Positions 8,128 through 17,812 of a stretch of DNA of 64,000 nt are shown piece after piece; positions within the stretch are counted from its first letter, which is position 1; the number at the start of each line of letters is the position of its first letter. A program made the position numbers and the translations under genes. This DNA is from CAIWHR01 sp963786625. Its GTDB lineage: Bacteria > Pseudomonadota > Gammaproteobacteria > Burkholderiales > Casimicrobiaceae. Under the pieces are notes generated by a model. That model made no database searches. It was not told where the DNA came from and worked only from the letters and a program-made list of their open reading frames with translations. The stretch lies in contig CAWAZS010000004.1 of NCBI GenBank assembly GCA_963786625.1, forward strand, positions 827,720-891,719, in the 5' to 3' direction.

Positions 8128-9918
8128 TCAGAGGGCCGCGCTCCAGGGAACGGAAAGGCGTATGGCCGAGCTGATCAGGCCGACCATGCTGTAGGTCTGC
8201 ACGAAGTTCCCCCACAGCTCGCCGGTTCTCGGGTCGAGATGCTCGGCGAGCAGCCCGTGCCGGTTGCGGCACGCGAGCAGGCGCTCGAACAGCGACCGCG
8301 CCTCGTCGCGGCGGCCCAGCGCGGCCAGCGCGTTGGCGTACCAGAACGAGCAGACGACGAAGGCGTTCTCGGGCACCCCGAAATCGTCCTGTTCGACGTA
8401 GCGGAACACGAAGTCGCCGCGCTTCATCTCGCTCTCGATCGCGCGCACGGTCTGGCCGAAGCGCGGATCCTCCGGCGTGAGGAACCCCAGGTCGGCGAGC
8501 AGCAGCAGGCTCGCATCCAGCGAGTCGCCATCGGCGGCGCCGACGAAGCTCCGACGCTTCTCGCTCCAGCACCGTTCGTCGACGAAGCGCCGGACACGTT
8601 CGGCATCGCTGCGCCACGCGTGGGCGCGCTCGGTCATTCCGAGCCTCGTGGCAATGCGCGCGAGGCGATCGCAGGCCGCCCAGCACATCACGCTCGAGAA
8701 GGTGTGCACGCGCATGCTCTGCCGCAGCTCCCACATCCCGGCGTCGGGCTGGTCGTAGACCGTGAGCGCGCGCCGGCCCAGCGATTCGAGCCGCTCGAAC
8801 AGGACGGCGTCGCCCCGCTTCACCAGACGCTCGTCGAAGAACACGTGCGTGGAGGCGAGCACCGCCGAGCCGTAGACGTCGTGTTGCACCTGCCGGTACG
8901 CGTCGTTGCCGATCCGCACCGGACCCATGCCGCGGTAGCCGGGCAGCGATTTCACGACTTCCTCGCCCAGCGCGAAGTCGCCGTTGATCCGATAGACGGG
9001 CTGCAACGGCGCCTCGCCGCCGCCGGCCACGATGCCGACGATGTAGCCGAGGTAGCCTTCCATGGTCTCGGTTGCGCCCAGCCGGTTCAGCGCGTCGACG
9101 ACGAAATAGCCGTCGCGCAGCCAGCAGTAGCGGTAGTCCCAGTTGCGTGACGAGCCCGCCGCCTCGGGGATCGACGTCGTCATCGCCGCGACGATCGCAC
9201 CGGTGTCGTCGTAGGCGTTCTGCTGCAGCGTGATTGCGGCACGGATGACGGCGGCCTGCCATTCGAACGGTATCGCGAGCCGGCGGACCCAGTCGCGCCA
9301 GTACTTGATCGTCTCTTCGATGAACCGGCGGCCGACCTCGTCGACGGCGCTCGGCACGGTCTCGTCGGGGCCCAGCAGCAGCGTGACGGCGTCGCCGAGA
9401 AAGAACGGCCGCTCTTCGAGGATCGACGTCAGCGATACATCGGTCGTGAGCCGCAGCGTCACTCCCGGCATCACGTAGCGGATATGACTGCTGCCCGCGG
9501 TGACGGACGGCAGCGCGCGTCCGTAGCCCGCGGCCGGCCGCAGCCGGACCCTGATCCGCGGGCTGCCGGCCAGGCGCCGGATGCTGCGGACATGCGTCAT
9601 GGGGTGGAAGACGCGCCCGTGCTGGATGAAGCGGGGGACGCAGTCGGTGATCTCGATCGCGCCGCCGGACTCGTCGTACAGGCGCGTCACGAGGACCGCG
9701 GTGTTCGTGCAATAGGACTGCTCGGCGCGCGAAGGATCGAGGATCTCCACGGCGTAGATGCCGCGCTCCTCGCCCGGCGGAGTGTCGTCGAGCAGCGCGC
9801 AGAACGTCGCGTCGCCGTCGAAGCGCGGGAAGCAGCCCCAGACGATGGCGCCCTGCGGATCCACGAGCAGTCCGATGGCGCCGTTGCCGATCAGCGCGAG
9901 ATCGAGATCACGCGGCAT
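8128..9918 (-). CDS. Glycoside hydrolase family 15 (glucoamylase/trehalase-like)
   Basis: Intact 596-residue cytoplasmic GH15 enzyme. The N-terminus (LALIGNGAIGLLVDPQG, then WGCFPRFDGDATFCALLD) is the beta-sandwich domain typical of bacterial GH15 proteins, and the (alpha/alpha)6 catalytic domain shows NWDYRYCWLRDGYF and a late acidic segment near QDDFGVPENAF. Family members are inverting glucoamylases or trehalases. Because the gene is translationally coupled (its ATG overlaps the otsB stop) to trehalose-6-phosphate synthase and phosphatase genes, a trehalase or alpha-glucan-linked role is the most likely inference. No signal peptide. Confidence 0.88.
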   Translation of the reverse strand: MPRDLDLALIGNGAIGLLVDPQGAIVWGCFPRFDGDATFCALLDDTPPGEERGIYAVEILDPSRAEQSYCTNTAVLVTRLYDESGGAIEITDCVPRFIQHGRVFHPMTHVRSIRRLAGSPRIRVRLRPAAGYGRALPSVTAGSSHIRYVMPGVTLRLTTDVSLTSILEERPFFLGDAVTLLLGPDETVPSAVDEVGRRFIEETIKYWRDWVRRLAIPFEWQAAVIRAAITLQQNAYDDTGAIVAAMTTSIPEAAGSSRNWDYRYCWLRDGYFVVDALNRLGATETMEGYLGYIVGIVAGGGEAPLQPVYRINGDFALGEEVVKSLPGYRGMGPVRIGNDAYRQVQHDVYGSAVLASTHVFFDERLVKRGDAVLFERLESLGRRALTVYDQPDAGMWELRQSMRVHTFSSVMCWAACDRLARIATRLGMTERAHAWRSDAERVRRFVDERCWSEKRRSFVGAADGDSLDASLLLLADLGFLTPEDPRFGQTVRAIESEMKRGDFVFRYVEQDDFGVPENAFVVCSFWYANALAALGRRDEARSLFERLLACRNRHGLLAEHLDPRTGELWGNFVQTYSMVGLISSAIRLSVPWSAAL

Positions 9919-10754
9919 CGCCGGCCCCTCCGCTGCCCGCAGCGTCGGGCACCAGCGCCGCGAGCCACCGGCGCACGGCAGCGACGTTCGCCAGCCGGTA
10001 GTGCGCGTTCGTCCGGCCGGGACCGACCTTGACCGCCCATCCGCCGGCGGCCGTCACCGCGGCGAAGCCGTACTCGTCGGTGTGATCGTCGCCGACGAAC
10101 ACCGGCAGCCGCCGGGCAAACGGACGCTCGCGCATGAATTCGATGATTGCCGTGCCCTTGTCCCGACCGTCCGGCTTCACTTCGAGTATCCCCTTCCCCG
10201 GTTGCAGGCGCCAGCCCGATCCGGACGCGGCGTCGCCCGCCAGCTGCGCGCGCAGCGTGCGATGAACGTGCGACGCGAGTCGCGGCGCCTGCCGATAGTG
10301 CAGCGCCAGCGTCGCTCCCTTGTCCTCGAGGAGCAGGCCTTCGTGCCGCGCGGCAAAGCGCGCGAGCTCCCGGCGCAGGCGCGCGAGCCCCGAAAGCGAA
10401 GGGCGGTGCCGGTGCAGCGAGCCGTCGGCGGCGCGCCGCTCGAGGCCGTGCTGGCCGGCGATCGGCAGCGACGAGCCGGGAAACAGGCGGTGGGCGTCGT
10501 CCAGAGCGCGCCCCGTGATCAGCGCGACGGCCCCGTCCAGACGCCGGGCGAGCGCCGGCAGCAGCGTCGCGATGCCCGCATCGACGCGCACGGCGTTGGG
10601 TGTCGGCGCGAGCTCGAGCAGCGTGCCGTCGATGTCGAGAAACAGCGCACAGCGGACGTGGAGCGCGGGCGGCGGACCGCGGCGCGGCGTCGATCGCCGC
10701 GCGCGCGGCGTGCGCGACGTGCGCGGCGGGCCCCGGCGCCACGCGCTCAGCCAT
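9908..10754 (-). CDS. otsB: Trehalose-6-phosphate phosphatase (one frame slip near N-terminus)
   Basis: HAD-superfamily phosphatase that dephosphorylates trehalose-6-phosphate. HAD motif I is FLDIDGTLLELAPTP, motif II lies at ALITGRALDD, and motif III/IV at KPDGRDKGTAI and VFVGDDHTDEYGF. The ATG at 10754 (MAERVAPGPAAHVAH) overlaps the stop of the synthase gene (ATGGCTGA), the expected coupling. The reading frame from that ATG must slip once between about 10690 and 10650 to reach the catalytic frame. The encoded enzyme of about 280 residues has the usual size and all catalytic aspartates. Confidence 0.88.
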
Positions 10755-12973
10755 GGGTGAACGCCCCCTCGGAGGCGCGAAAGCGCCCGCGCTGGCGCAT
10801 CACCGCGGCATCGAGCAGCATGCGCCCGGCCCAGCGGTAGACATTGAACTCGCGGACGACCCCGCGCATGAAGCGCATGCGGTCGCGCTGCTCGTCGGTC
10901 GGCATCGTCAGTCCCATATGCAGCGCCGCCGCGCACTGGTCGGCGTCGTAGGGGTTGACCACCAGCGCCTCGGGTAGTTCACGGGATGCGCCGGCGAACT
11001 GCGACAGGATCAGCACGCCCTGCTCGTCGTCGCGCGCGGCGACGAACTCCTTCGCGACCAGGTTCATTCCGTCGTGGAGGCTCGTCACCATGCACAGGTC
11101 CGCGGCGCGCAGATACTCGTAGACGGCGTCCGGCTCGTGGTGCTCGGCGAGCAGCACGATCGGCGGAAACTTCGCGTCGGCAAAGCGGGCGTTGATCTCG
11201 GCGGCGAGCGAGCGCACCCGTGCCGCGTAGTCGCGATAGTCGTCGATCGTCGCCCGCGTCGGCGCCGCGATCTGCACGAAGGTGAAGCGGCCGACCCAGC
11301 GCGGCTCGACCTCGAGCAGGCGCGCCACCGCGTTCAGCCGCTCGAGGATCCCCTTCGTGTAGTCGAGTCGATCGACGCCGACGCCGAGCCGGTGATCGCG
11401 CGGCAATCCCAGGCGTTCCCGGACCGTGCGCCGCGCGTCGGATACGCTCTTCGCCGTGGCGAGCGAGACGGGCGGCCACTCGATCGAGATCGGATAGCGG
11501 TGCACGGTCGTCGACTGGCCGCGGCAGGTGATGGTGAACGCTTCGCGGTCGACGCGCGCTTCCAGCAGCCGGTCGACGGTGTCCATGAAGTTGTTGCAGT
11601 GGAACTGCGTGTGGAATCCCAGGATGCTGCTCCCGAGCAGGCCGTCGAGCAGCTCGACGCGCCACGGGCAGATCGCGAAGGCCTCGGGGTTGGGCCAGGG
11701 AATGTGCCAGAAGGTGATGATGGTCGCGTCGGGCAGACGCTCGCGGATCATCCGCGGCAGCAGCGCGAAGTGATAGTCCTGCACCAGCACCACGGGGTCC
11801 TTCGTCTTCGCCTCGGCGACCACCGCGTCGGCGAACTTCGCGTTGACGTTGCGGTAGTGCTCGAAGTCGCCGGTGCGGAACGTCGGCCGGACGTGCGCGA
11901 TGTGGCACAGCGGCCACAGCCCCTCGTTGGCGAAGCCGCCGTAATACCCGCGCTCTTCCTCGGGCGTGAGCCAGATGCGCCGGAGCTGGTAGAGCGCCTT
12001 CCCGGGCGGCACCGCCACGCGGTCGTGGCGATCGACGGTCTCGCGATCCGCGCTCCCGCTGCCGTGGGCGATCCAGGTTCCCGAGCACACGCGCATCACC
12101 GGCTCGAGCGCGGTCACCAGCCCGCTGGCCGGGTGCTGGAGGCGCACGCCCTCCGGCGTGCGCACGTGTATGTACGGCTCCCGGTTCGATACGGCGATCA
12201 CCTCGTTGCCGTGGAGCTCGCTGCGCAGCGTCGCCCGCAGCGCCTGCTGATCCCAGATGCGCTGGCTGCCGTCGAGCGGCCGGTACTGCCGCTCGAGGTC
12301 GCGGATCAGGTCGCGGAGGTCGCTGGCGATCGGGCGCAGCTCCGGGGCCGTGTTCGATCGCGTCGGCCGCAGGATGCCCTCGCCGCGCAGGAGCGCGCGC
12401 AGGCCCTGCACCCAGCCGCGCCACGAAAGCTGCGCGATGACGACGGTGATCAGCGCGATGCACGCGCCCAGCGCGATGAAGAAGTAGAACAGGTAGCGCC
12501 GCGTTTCCTCGCTGCGGCGCTCCACGAAGTTCATGTCGTGGACGAGCACCAGGCTCGCTTCCGTGCGTGCCTTCGCTTTCGATGGGGCGGATCGCCAGAT
12601 GCAGCAGGCCGCGGGTCGAGCGCAGCATGCGCTGCCCGGCGTCGGCGTAGGCCTCGAGCCCGTCGCAACGGATCTCGGGCGGAAACTGGCTCGTGGCGAT
12701 CGGCGCCTTGCGCTCGCCGAGACAAAGCCCGACGGCGTAGAGCCGCTCGTCCTGCAGCATCCGGTTGAAGAAGGTCGTGATCCGCGGTGTGGAACCGGTG
12801 TCGATCAGGCTCGACAGCGGCTCCTGGACCGTCGAGGCGATGAGGCTGGAGCGCATGTCGAGGTCGCGCACGAACCAGCGCAGCATCAGCGCGTCGGCGA
12901 GCGGGACGGCCATGTACGCGAACGCCCCGAGCGCAAGGAGCAGCGGTACGACGAAACGCAATGAGAGTCGCAT
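10747..12973 (-). CDS. otsA: Trehalose-6-phosphate synthase fused to an N-terminal membrane sensor region (one frame slip)
   Basis: The C-terminal ~480 residues are a GT20 synthase joining UDP-glucose and glucose-6-phosphate: YGGFANEGLWPLCH, VLVQDYHFALLPRMI, ITFWHIPWPNPEAF, GVDRLDYTKGI and SLHDGMNLVAKEF are all present. The N-terminus is unlike classical OtsA (about 470 residues): MRLSLRFVVPLLLALGAFAY is a first membrane helix, then about 110 residues probably in the periplasm, a second helix (YLFYFFIALGACIALITVV) and a HAMP-like coiled linker ending before the catalytic domain. One extra base near 12580 separates the two parts; without it the protein has about 741 residues. It heads the operon otsA-otsB-GH15 with overlapping genes. 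Confidence 0.9.
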
Positions 12974-13053
12974 GCTTTTTCGCGTCCGGTCTGGCAGGCG
13001 CGTCGGCGATTGCCGATGGCGCGATCGCTGAGCCGCTGCATTGCAGCATACAC

Positions 13054-13071
13054 GGGCCCGATTCCGGGCCC
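13054..13071. terminator. Intergenic hairpin between FAD oxidase and otsA
   Basis: A 7-base perfect stem GGGCCCG/CGGGCCC with an ATTC loop lies in the 167-base gap between the oxidoreductase stop and the otsA start. No T-run follows on the minus strand, so it is at best a weak terminator or an mRNA-stabilising hairpin; TATGCT, a possible -10, lies just beyond it on the minus strand. Confidence 0.3.
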
Positions 13072-13140
13072 AACCATGAAGACCGTCGTGCGGCTCCGGG
13101 GTTCCGCGGCACTCCGGACGATTCTAGCCTCTTCGCCGAG

Positions 13141-14326
13141 CTACGAGACGACGCTCGCGCCGTAATTGCCGACGAGCAGGCGACCGGCTGCGAAGCGCTC
13201 GATCGAGTACGGCGCGAGCGGCAGGTCGGGCGCGAGTTCCCAGCGCGGATTGCGCGACGATGCGCCCGACGATGGGCGACAGCTTGAAGCCGTGCCCGGA
13301 AAATCCGAACGCGACCTGCAGGCCGTCGATCCCGGGCAGCGCGCCCAGCACGGGGTTCCAGTCCGGCGTGACGTCGTAGACGCCGGTCCACGATGCGGCG
13401 AGCCCGGCATCGGCAAACGACGGCATCCGGCGCGCGAGCTTTCCGCCGATGTCGGCGACGTGCTCGAGCGGAACATCGGCCTGGGCGGTGTCCGGAGCCG
13501 CGATGACCTCGCCGTCGCCGGTGTCGCCGACGAGCACCTGCCGTCCGCCGTAGCAGCGGAAATAGATTCCGCCGGGCTGACACCAGTCCATCACCACCGG
13601 CAGCCGGCTCGTATACGGCGTCGCGGATTCGAGCGTCATCACCGCATGACGGGACAGCGTGAGCGGCACGTCGATGCCCGTCCACTGCGCAAGCTCGCGC
13701 GACCAGATGTTCTGCGCGCTGACGACGAGCCCGGCGTATAGGCGTCCCTGCGTCGTCTCCACGCCGGTGACGCGCGCTCCATCGCGCACGAGACCGGTGA
13801 CGGCGACACCCTCGCGGATCGTCGCTCCCCGCCGCCGCGCGGCGCGCGCGTAAGCGGACAGCGTCAGGTAGGCGTCGGCATAGCCGGCGCCCGGCTCCCA
13901 GCCGATGACCGGGCCGTCGCCGAAGTCGAGCAGCGGGTGGATGCGCCGCGCCTCGTCGGCGCCGATTTCGTGCGCCGGAATCCCGGCGCGGCGCTGCAGG
14001 GCGAGGGTTTCACGCAGCGCGTGCGCGCGCTCCCCCGCGGGGGCGACGAGCATCAGCCCGCAGCGGTTGAGACCGCAGTCGGCTTCGGCGTCCTCGAGAT
14101 AGTTCGGGAAATCGCCGTAGATCGCGAGCGCCGCCCGCGCCAGCGCGATGTTGTCGGGCACCGAGTAATGCGTGCGCACGATGCACGACGATTGCGCCGA
14201 GGTGCCGCCGCCGAGCTGGCCGCGCTCGAGCAGCAGCACGCGGCCGGCGCCGAGGCGCGCGAGGTGGAAGGCGATCGACGTGCCGATGACGCCGCCGCCG
14301 ATGACGATCGCGTCGTATCGTTCCAT
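13141..14326 (-). CDS. FAD-dependent oxidoreductase of the DAO/sarcosine oxidase family (frame slip near C-terminus)
   Basis: Flavoenzyme oxidising an amine or amino acid. MERYDAIVIGGGVIGTSIAF gives the Rossmann GxGxxG FAD motif, and the C-terminal half contains DWNPVLGALPGIDGLQVAFG and GFSGHGFKLSPIVGR, typical of the sarcosine-oxidase-beta/glycine-oxidase group. The ATG at 14326 is preferred over the longer start at 14383, which would add 19 residues before the flavin motif. After about 13250 the frame ending at 13124 becomes arginine-rich; the neighbouring frame gives the expected ending (APYSIERFAAGRLLVGNYG) and stops at 13141. Substrate unknown. Confidence 0.82.
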
Positions 14327-14589
14327 GTGCTCGTGGCGTGTCGGGCCGTAGCTCTCGTTCCCGTGGTACATTCCGCGGGCCAATCGGGCGGTAGGTCCAG
14401 CTTAGCAAGAATCGCGCTCGCAGTGGCCCTCGGCGCGGCGCGCGCAAAGCCCGGTGTCCGAGCGCCGGCCGCGGGTTCGGCTCGTCGTTGACGCGGCACA
14501 TGCGCCAAGGGGCGGCCCGCAGCGTTCGCGCCGCCTGTTGCTCCCGGGCAACATCCCGGATTCGATCGCGATTCTCGCGCCGACCTGCA

Positions 14590-14603
14590 TTGACTTGGAG
14601 CAA
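14590..14603 (+). promoter_or_regulatory. FNR/CRP-family-type site upstream of the patatin gene
   Basis: TTGACTTGGAGCAA has the geometry of an FNR/DNR-type box (TTGAT-N4-ATCAA) with one mismatch per half. It lies 88 bases before the patatin ATG in an otherwise featureless 308-base gap (14384-14691). The identical 14 bases recur at 45373-45386, also in front of an outer-membrane protein gene. No experimental support. Confidence 0.35.
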
Positions 14604-14691
14604 AGGCGATCGGCGTGCGCGCGCGCAATGTCTTCACCTAGCTGGCCTCCCCGCAGGCGGGGGCGGACTGAACCTACCGGAGCCCGAAAGC

Positions 14692-16931
14692 ATGGATACC
14701 TCGACCCAAGTCGCCCGCCGGACCCTCGCGCTGGCGGCGGCGCTCACGCTGCTGGCAACGTACGGCCCAGGGGTCGCGGCACAGACGGCCCCGGTCGCTG
14801 CGTCCCCGGCCGCGCCCCGCATCGGGCTCGCCCTGTCCGGCGGCGGTGCGCGCGGCATCGCCCACATCGGCGTGCTCAAGGTGCTGGAGGAGCTGCGGGT
14901 GCCGATCCACTGCGTGACCGGCACCAGCATGGGAGCGATCGTCGGCGGCACGTTCGCCGCCGGAGTTCCGCCGGCGAAGCTGCAGGAAATCGTCCTCAAG
15001 ACCGACTGGGACGAAGTCTTCCGCGATCAGCCGCCGCGCGACGAAATCGCGGTGAGGCGAAAGATCGACGACTACAAGACCCTGTTCAAGCCGGAGTTCG
15101 GCGTCAAGGACGGCGGACTCGCGCTGCCGAAGGGCGTGATCGCCGGCGTGTCGATCGAGTCGTTCTTCAGGGTGCTCACGACGCCCGCGTACGACATCGA
15201 GGACTTCCGCAAGCTTCCCATTCCGTTCCGGGCGATGGCGACCGACATCGAGACCGGCGAATCGGTCGTGCTCGACCGCGGCAGCGTGGCCCAGGCCATG
15301 CGCGCCAGCATGTCGGTGCCGGGCGCGCTCGCGCCGGTCGAGATCGACGGCAAGCTGCTGGTCGACGGCGGCATCGCCAACAATCTGCCGATCGACGAGG
15401 CGCGCAAGCTCTGCGGCGACGTCGTGATCGCCGTCAACATCTCGACGCCGCCGCTGAAGCGCAGCGAGATCACTTCGGCGTTGACCGTGGCCGGCCAGCT
15501 CGTCAATTTCCTCGGCAAGCAGACGGTGGACGACCAGTTGAAGAGCATGACGTCCCGCGACGTGCTGATCGCGCCGGACCTGGGCGACATCTCGGCGGCG
15601 AAGTTCGACCGCTCCGCGGATGCCATCAGGATCGGGGAGGACGCGGCCCGCAAGCTCGCGGATTCGCTCAGGCGTTACAGCATTCCACCGGAGCAGTACG
15701 CGGCGCTGCGCACGAAGCAGGTCGCCGTGCCCAAGCCGCTCGGCACCGTCGACGAGATCCGCTTCTCGGGGCTCGAGCGCACCAATCCGGAGGTGCTGCG
15801 CGCGCTGGTCGAGACCAAGCCGGGCGAGCCGCTGGACGAAGCGAAGCTCGGCCACGATCTGCGGCGCGTCTACGGACGCGACGACTTCGAGAGCATCGGC
15901 TACCGGATCGGCGGCGACACCGGCCCGCGCGCGCTCATCATCGAGCCGCGCGAGAAGTCCTGGGGTCCCGACTATCTGCGCTTCGGGCTGGGCCTCGCCA
16001 GCGACTTCCAGGGCACCAACCAGTTCAACGTCCTCGTCGATTATCGCAGGACCTGGCTCAACCGCCTCGGCGCCGAGTGGACGACGCAGGCGCAGATCGG
16101 ACAGAACACGTATCCTGTCGACCGAGTTCTACCAGCCGGTCGTGGAGTCGGGCCGCTGGTTCGTGGCGCCCTTCGGCGCAGATCGGCCAGCAGACGCGCG
16201 GCGTTTTCCAGGGCGATGACAAGGTCGCGGATTATCTGGTCAAGTCGACGCAGATCGGTCTCGTCGGCGGCGCGGTGCTCGGCACCTGGGGCCAGGTGGG
16301 AATCGGCCCCGTGTTCACGCACGTCAACGCGAGCGTGGACACCGGCTCGCCGGTGCTGCCGTCCGGCAGCGAGGACACGTCGGGGATTCGGGCGCGGCTG
16401 TTCGTCGACCAGTTCGACCACGCGTGGTTCCCGACGGACGGACAGTCCGGGACGGGGTCGGCCTACGCGGCGCTGACGGCGCTCGGGTCGGCGCAGAGCT
16501 ACCAGCGCCTCGAGGGCTCCTTCCGCGTCGTGCGGAGCTGGGGCCCGCACACAGTCCAGGTCGGGGTTTCCGGAGGCACCGATCTCGACTCGGACATGCC
16601 GGCGTACGAGTCGTTCACGCTCGGCGGCCCGCTGCGTCTGTCCGGCTACCGGATCAATCAGTTCGCCGGCAGGCAATACGCCTTCGGGCGCCTGATGTAT
16701 TACAACCGCGTCCTCGCGTTGCCGGACCTCCTGGGGTCCGGGGTCTACGCCGGCGCGTCGGCCGAAGTCGGGCGCGTGTCCGATCGCTTCGACAGCCTGC
16801 CGACGCCGGGGACGCTGTGGTCCGGCTCGCTGTTCCTCGGAGCGGACACCTTCCTCGGGCCGGCCTTCATCGGCGTCGGCGCGGCACCGGGCGGAAACTG
16901 GAGCCTGTACATGCTGCTCGGCGCGCCGTAG
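14692..16931 (+). CDS. Patatin-like phospholipase with POTRA and outer-membrane barrel (type Vd autotransporter, two frame slips)
   Basis: Signal peptide (residues 1-30), then a patatin domain: oxyanion loop GGGARG at 50-55, nucleophile motif GTSMG with Ser79, and catalytic Asp225 in VDGGIANNLP. A POTRA-like segment starts near residue 353 (VDEIRFSGLERTNPEV) and is followed by a 16-strand-type Bac_surface_Ag barrel ending in LYMLLGAP. This order is that of PlpD of Pseudomonas aeruginosa, a self-translocating lipase. Single extra bases near 16110 and 16180 shift the frame in the first barrel strands; the rest of the barrel (GTWGQVGIGPVFTHVNA to the end) is intact. Likely a secreted or surface-exposed phospholipase A. 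Confidence 0.87.
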
Positions 16932-17013
16932 GAGTGGTCGGACCGATCCCGCGCCCGTTGCGTAACGGGTAGAGGTACCGTCGCAGCCGGTCGCGAGACC
17001 TCGCTCGGACGCC

Positions 17014-17812
17014 TCAGTCCGGGGCCGCCGCCTCGCTCTCGTGCCAGCGCGAGAGCACGGCGTGCGACAGCCACACCGTCGCCGCGAACAGGGCGATCCC
17101 GGCGCCGGCGATCAGGAACAGCGCGGCGAACAGCCGCGGAATGTTGAGCTGCATTCCGGCGAGCAGGATCTGGTAGGCGAGGCCCGCCCCCTGGCCGCCG
17201 GTTCCCGCGACGAACTCGGCGACGACCGCGCCGATCAGCGCGAGCCCGCTCGCGATGCGCAGGCCGCCGAAGAAGTAGGGCAGCGCGCCGGGCACCCGCA
17301 GCCGCGTCAGGACCTGCCAGCGGGTGGCGCGGCACATGCGGAAGAGGTCGAGCAGGCCGCGGTCGACGCTGCGCAGCCCCAGCGTCGTGTTGGAGATGAT
17401 CGGAAAGATCGCGACGACGACGGCGCACAGGATCAGCGCGATCCGCGTGTCCCTCACCCAGATGATGATCAGCGGCGCGATCGCCACGATCGGCGTCACC
17501 TGCAGCAGCACCGCGTAGGGAAAGAAGCTCATCTCGATCCAGCGGCTCTGCACGAAGACGAGCGCGACCAGCGTTCCCAGCACCGTCGCGATCGCGAGCG
17601 CCGTCAGCGCGATCCCGAGCGTGACGCCGAGCGCGTCGGCCAGCAAGCGCGCGATCGATGAGGAGCGTCTGCAGCACGACCCACGGCGAGGGGACGATGT
17701 ACGCGGGCACGTCGTAGGCGACGACGAGACCCTGCCACGCGGCGAGCAGCAGCACGGCGATGAGTGCCGGTGCCGCAATGCGCAGCGCGCGGGACGGGGC
17801 GTCGCTGGTCAC
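17014..17812 (-). CDS. ABC transporter permease (SsuC/TauC-like, one frame slip)
   Basis: Inner-membrane permease with a BPD_transp_1 domain. The start MTSDAPSRALRIAAPALIAV overlaps the upstream ATPase stop (ATGA). The EAA loop region is GLLDLFRMCRATRWQVLTRL, followed by RVPGALPYFFGGLRIASG. One extra T near 17650 (CGCTTGCTGG) interrupts the frame between the first helix and LLADALGVTLGIAL; correction gives about 265 residues, the normal size. It forms one operon with the ATPase and the NMT1-type binding protein on the same strand. Relatives import aliphatic sulfonates, taurine, nitrate or thiamine precursors. Confidence 0.87.
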
